Made by a program: the position numbers and the translations under genes
Source of the DNA: GCA-2794515 sp034436155
Lineage (GTDB): Bacteria; Chloroflexota; Anaerolineae; Aggregatilineales; Phototrophicaceae
Length of the DNA: 64,000 nucleotides
Direction: 5' to 3'
NCBI GenBank assembly: GCA_034436155.1
Contig: DAOTVP010000069.1
Span: 3,721-67,720, forward strand
In this document: positions 63,641 through 64,000 of the stretch, piece by piece
Layout: every line of letters starts with the position of its first letter
How positions within the stretch are numbered: position 1 is the stretch's first letter
Notes under the pieces: generated by a model
Told to the model about the DNA's origin: nothing
Databases searched by the model: none
What the model saw: the letters and a program-made list of their open reading frames with translations, nothing else

Positions 63641-63683
63641 TTGCATCCCAATAGTTGGTAGTCCAATCATTTGCATACCAATA
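63638..63683 (-). promoter_or_regulatory. candidate MarR operator
   Basis: Two 16-base direct repeats, CATTTGCATCCCAATA (63638-63653) and CATTTGCATACCAATA (63668-63683), differ at one base and are spaced exactly 30 bases. Between them lie CCAA-TAG-TTGG and TTGG-TAGT-CCAA palindromes. They cover the transcription start and the first MarR codons. Confidence 0.55.
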
Positions 63684-63684
63684 A

Positions 63685-63713
63685 ACAATATGACTATATT
63701 TGAATTTTGTCAA
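63685..63713 (-). promoter_or_regulatory. promoter of the marR-ABC operon
   Basis: On the minus strand a consensus TTGACA (63713-63708) and TATTGT (63690-63685) are 17 bases apart. Transcription would begin near 63678, within the direct repeats. Confidence 0.68.
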
Positions 63714-64000
63714 GTGGTCAAAATGGAGAGGTATATTTCAGATTCAGGGCGGATATACGGCTACGCCTAATCCGCCCGTACAAATCATTAAATTTTAAGA
63801 GATTGTAGTGGCGGATTAGCGCCTTTAGGTGCGTATATCCGCCATTTTGCACCAAGTTGAAATACGCCATGAGGACAAATATGGAACTAATTTAAACTAA
63901 TTGTCAAAAGATGTCTGAGATTGATTAGAGCAAAAACCAGATGATGCCCATCTAAGAAATGGGCATCTTTACGGTCATCCCGCACACGCAAGGCACGGAA
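63714..64000. other. intergenic region at the right window edge
   Basis: No gene is seen. It contains REPIN-like doublet 8 and a hairpin GATGCCCAT/ATGGGCATC (63943-63951 and 63959-63967) with only a short T run. The last 30 bases could belong to a feature continuing beyond the window. Confidence 0.45.
63747..63844 (+). repeat. REPIN-like doublet 8
   Basis: Hairpin 1 (63747-63777): GGGCGGAT-ATAC-GGC/GCC-TA-ATCCGCCC. Hairpin 2 (63809-63844): TGGCGGAT-TA-GCGCC/GGTGC-GTAT-ATCCGCCA. The linker has TACAA/TTGTA complementarity. It lies upstream of the marR promoter. Confidence 0.85.

Noticed and set aside
63641..63688. Upstream MarR start at 63688
   Set aside because: The codon lies within the -10 box of a strong promoter, so it would not be transcribed from it.
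63943..63967. Terminator at the right edge
   Set aside because: The stem is good but the T run is only three bases and no plus-strand gene precedes it, so it is kept as a mention in the edge region only.

Overview
The window reads as chromosomal DNA of a Chloroflexota bacterium, probably Anaerolineae-like. This is an inference from gene content: TolB-like and SMP-30-like propellers, TIR-WD40 proteins, Thr/Pro-rich linkers joined to membrane segments, a clostripain-type protease, a bacterial fasciclin protein, SH3b-tailed signalling proteins and WXG100 proteins, at middling GC. No rRNA, tRNA or CRISPR array was seen.

Layout. 1-5.2 kb: a TIR-WD40 protein converges on a lipoprotein/TolB-propeller operon, followed by two tiny overlapping ORFs. 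5.2-12.3 kb: metallo-beta-lactamase-fold hydrolase, galE, a secreted ExeM-like nuclease with a sortase-type tail, and a polyprenyl glycosylphosphotransferase. 12.4-22 kb: five-domain fasciclin protein, M19 dipeptidase, molybdopterin oxidoreductase, thioesterase, a HicA/HicB-like pair, PIN-TRAM ATPase-less protein and trpS. 22.3-25.7 kb: a single-chain type IIG-like restriction-modification enzyme bracketed by repeats. 26-28.8 kb: typA and a small cytosolic protein. 29-34.4 kb: a 1793-residue C11 protease whose upstream side carries an IS4-family insertion sequence. 35.8-41.4 kb: a 1476-residue TIR-STAND-WD40-SH3b transmembrane protein and two orphan receiver proteins. 41.6-45.3 kb: membrane proteins of unknown role. 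45.5-55.3 kb: Ser/Thr kinase with an FGE-like outer domain, VWA/FHA protein, PP2C phosphatase with SH3b domains, then four WXG100-type genes. 55.4-63.7 kb: a propeller protein, Sua5/YrdC, twin small membrane proteins, a second HicA/HicB-like pair, and a MarR-regulated heterodimeric ABC exporter.

Two things stand out. First, the 45.5-55.3 kb block looks like one system: three single-pass proteins each place a phospho-signalling domain inside (kinase, FHA reader, PP2C eraser) and a binding domain outside, next to four small WXG100 proteins with unusually strong ribosome binding sites; no EssC/EccC secretion ATPase is in the window. Second, intergenic spaces hold a family of REPIN-like elements: pairs of hairpins in opposite orientation, with stems that covary between copies while an asymmetric bulge (ATAC or GTAT opposite TA) is mostly kept. 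Eight pairs and three single hairpins were found, all between genes. Near-identical pairs flank trpS and the restriction-modification gene.

All functional calls come from reading motifs by eye; no database search was run.
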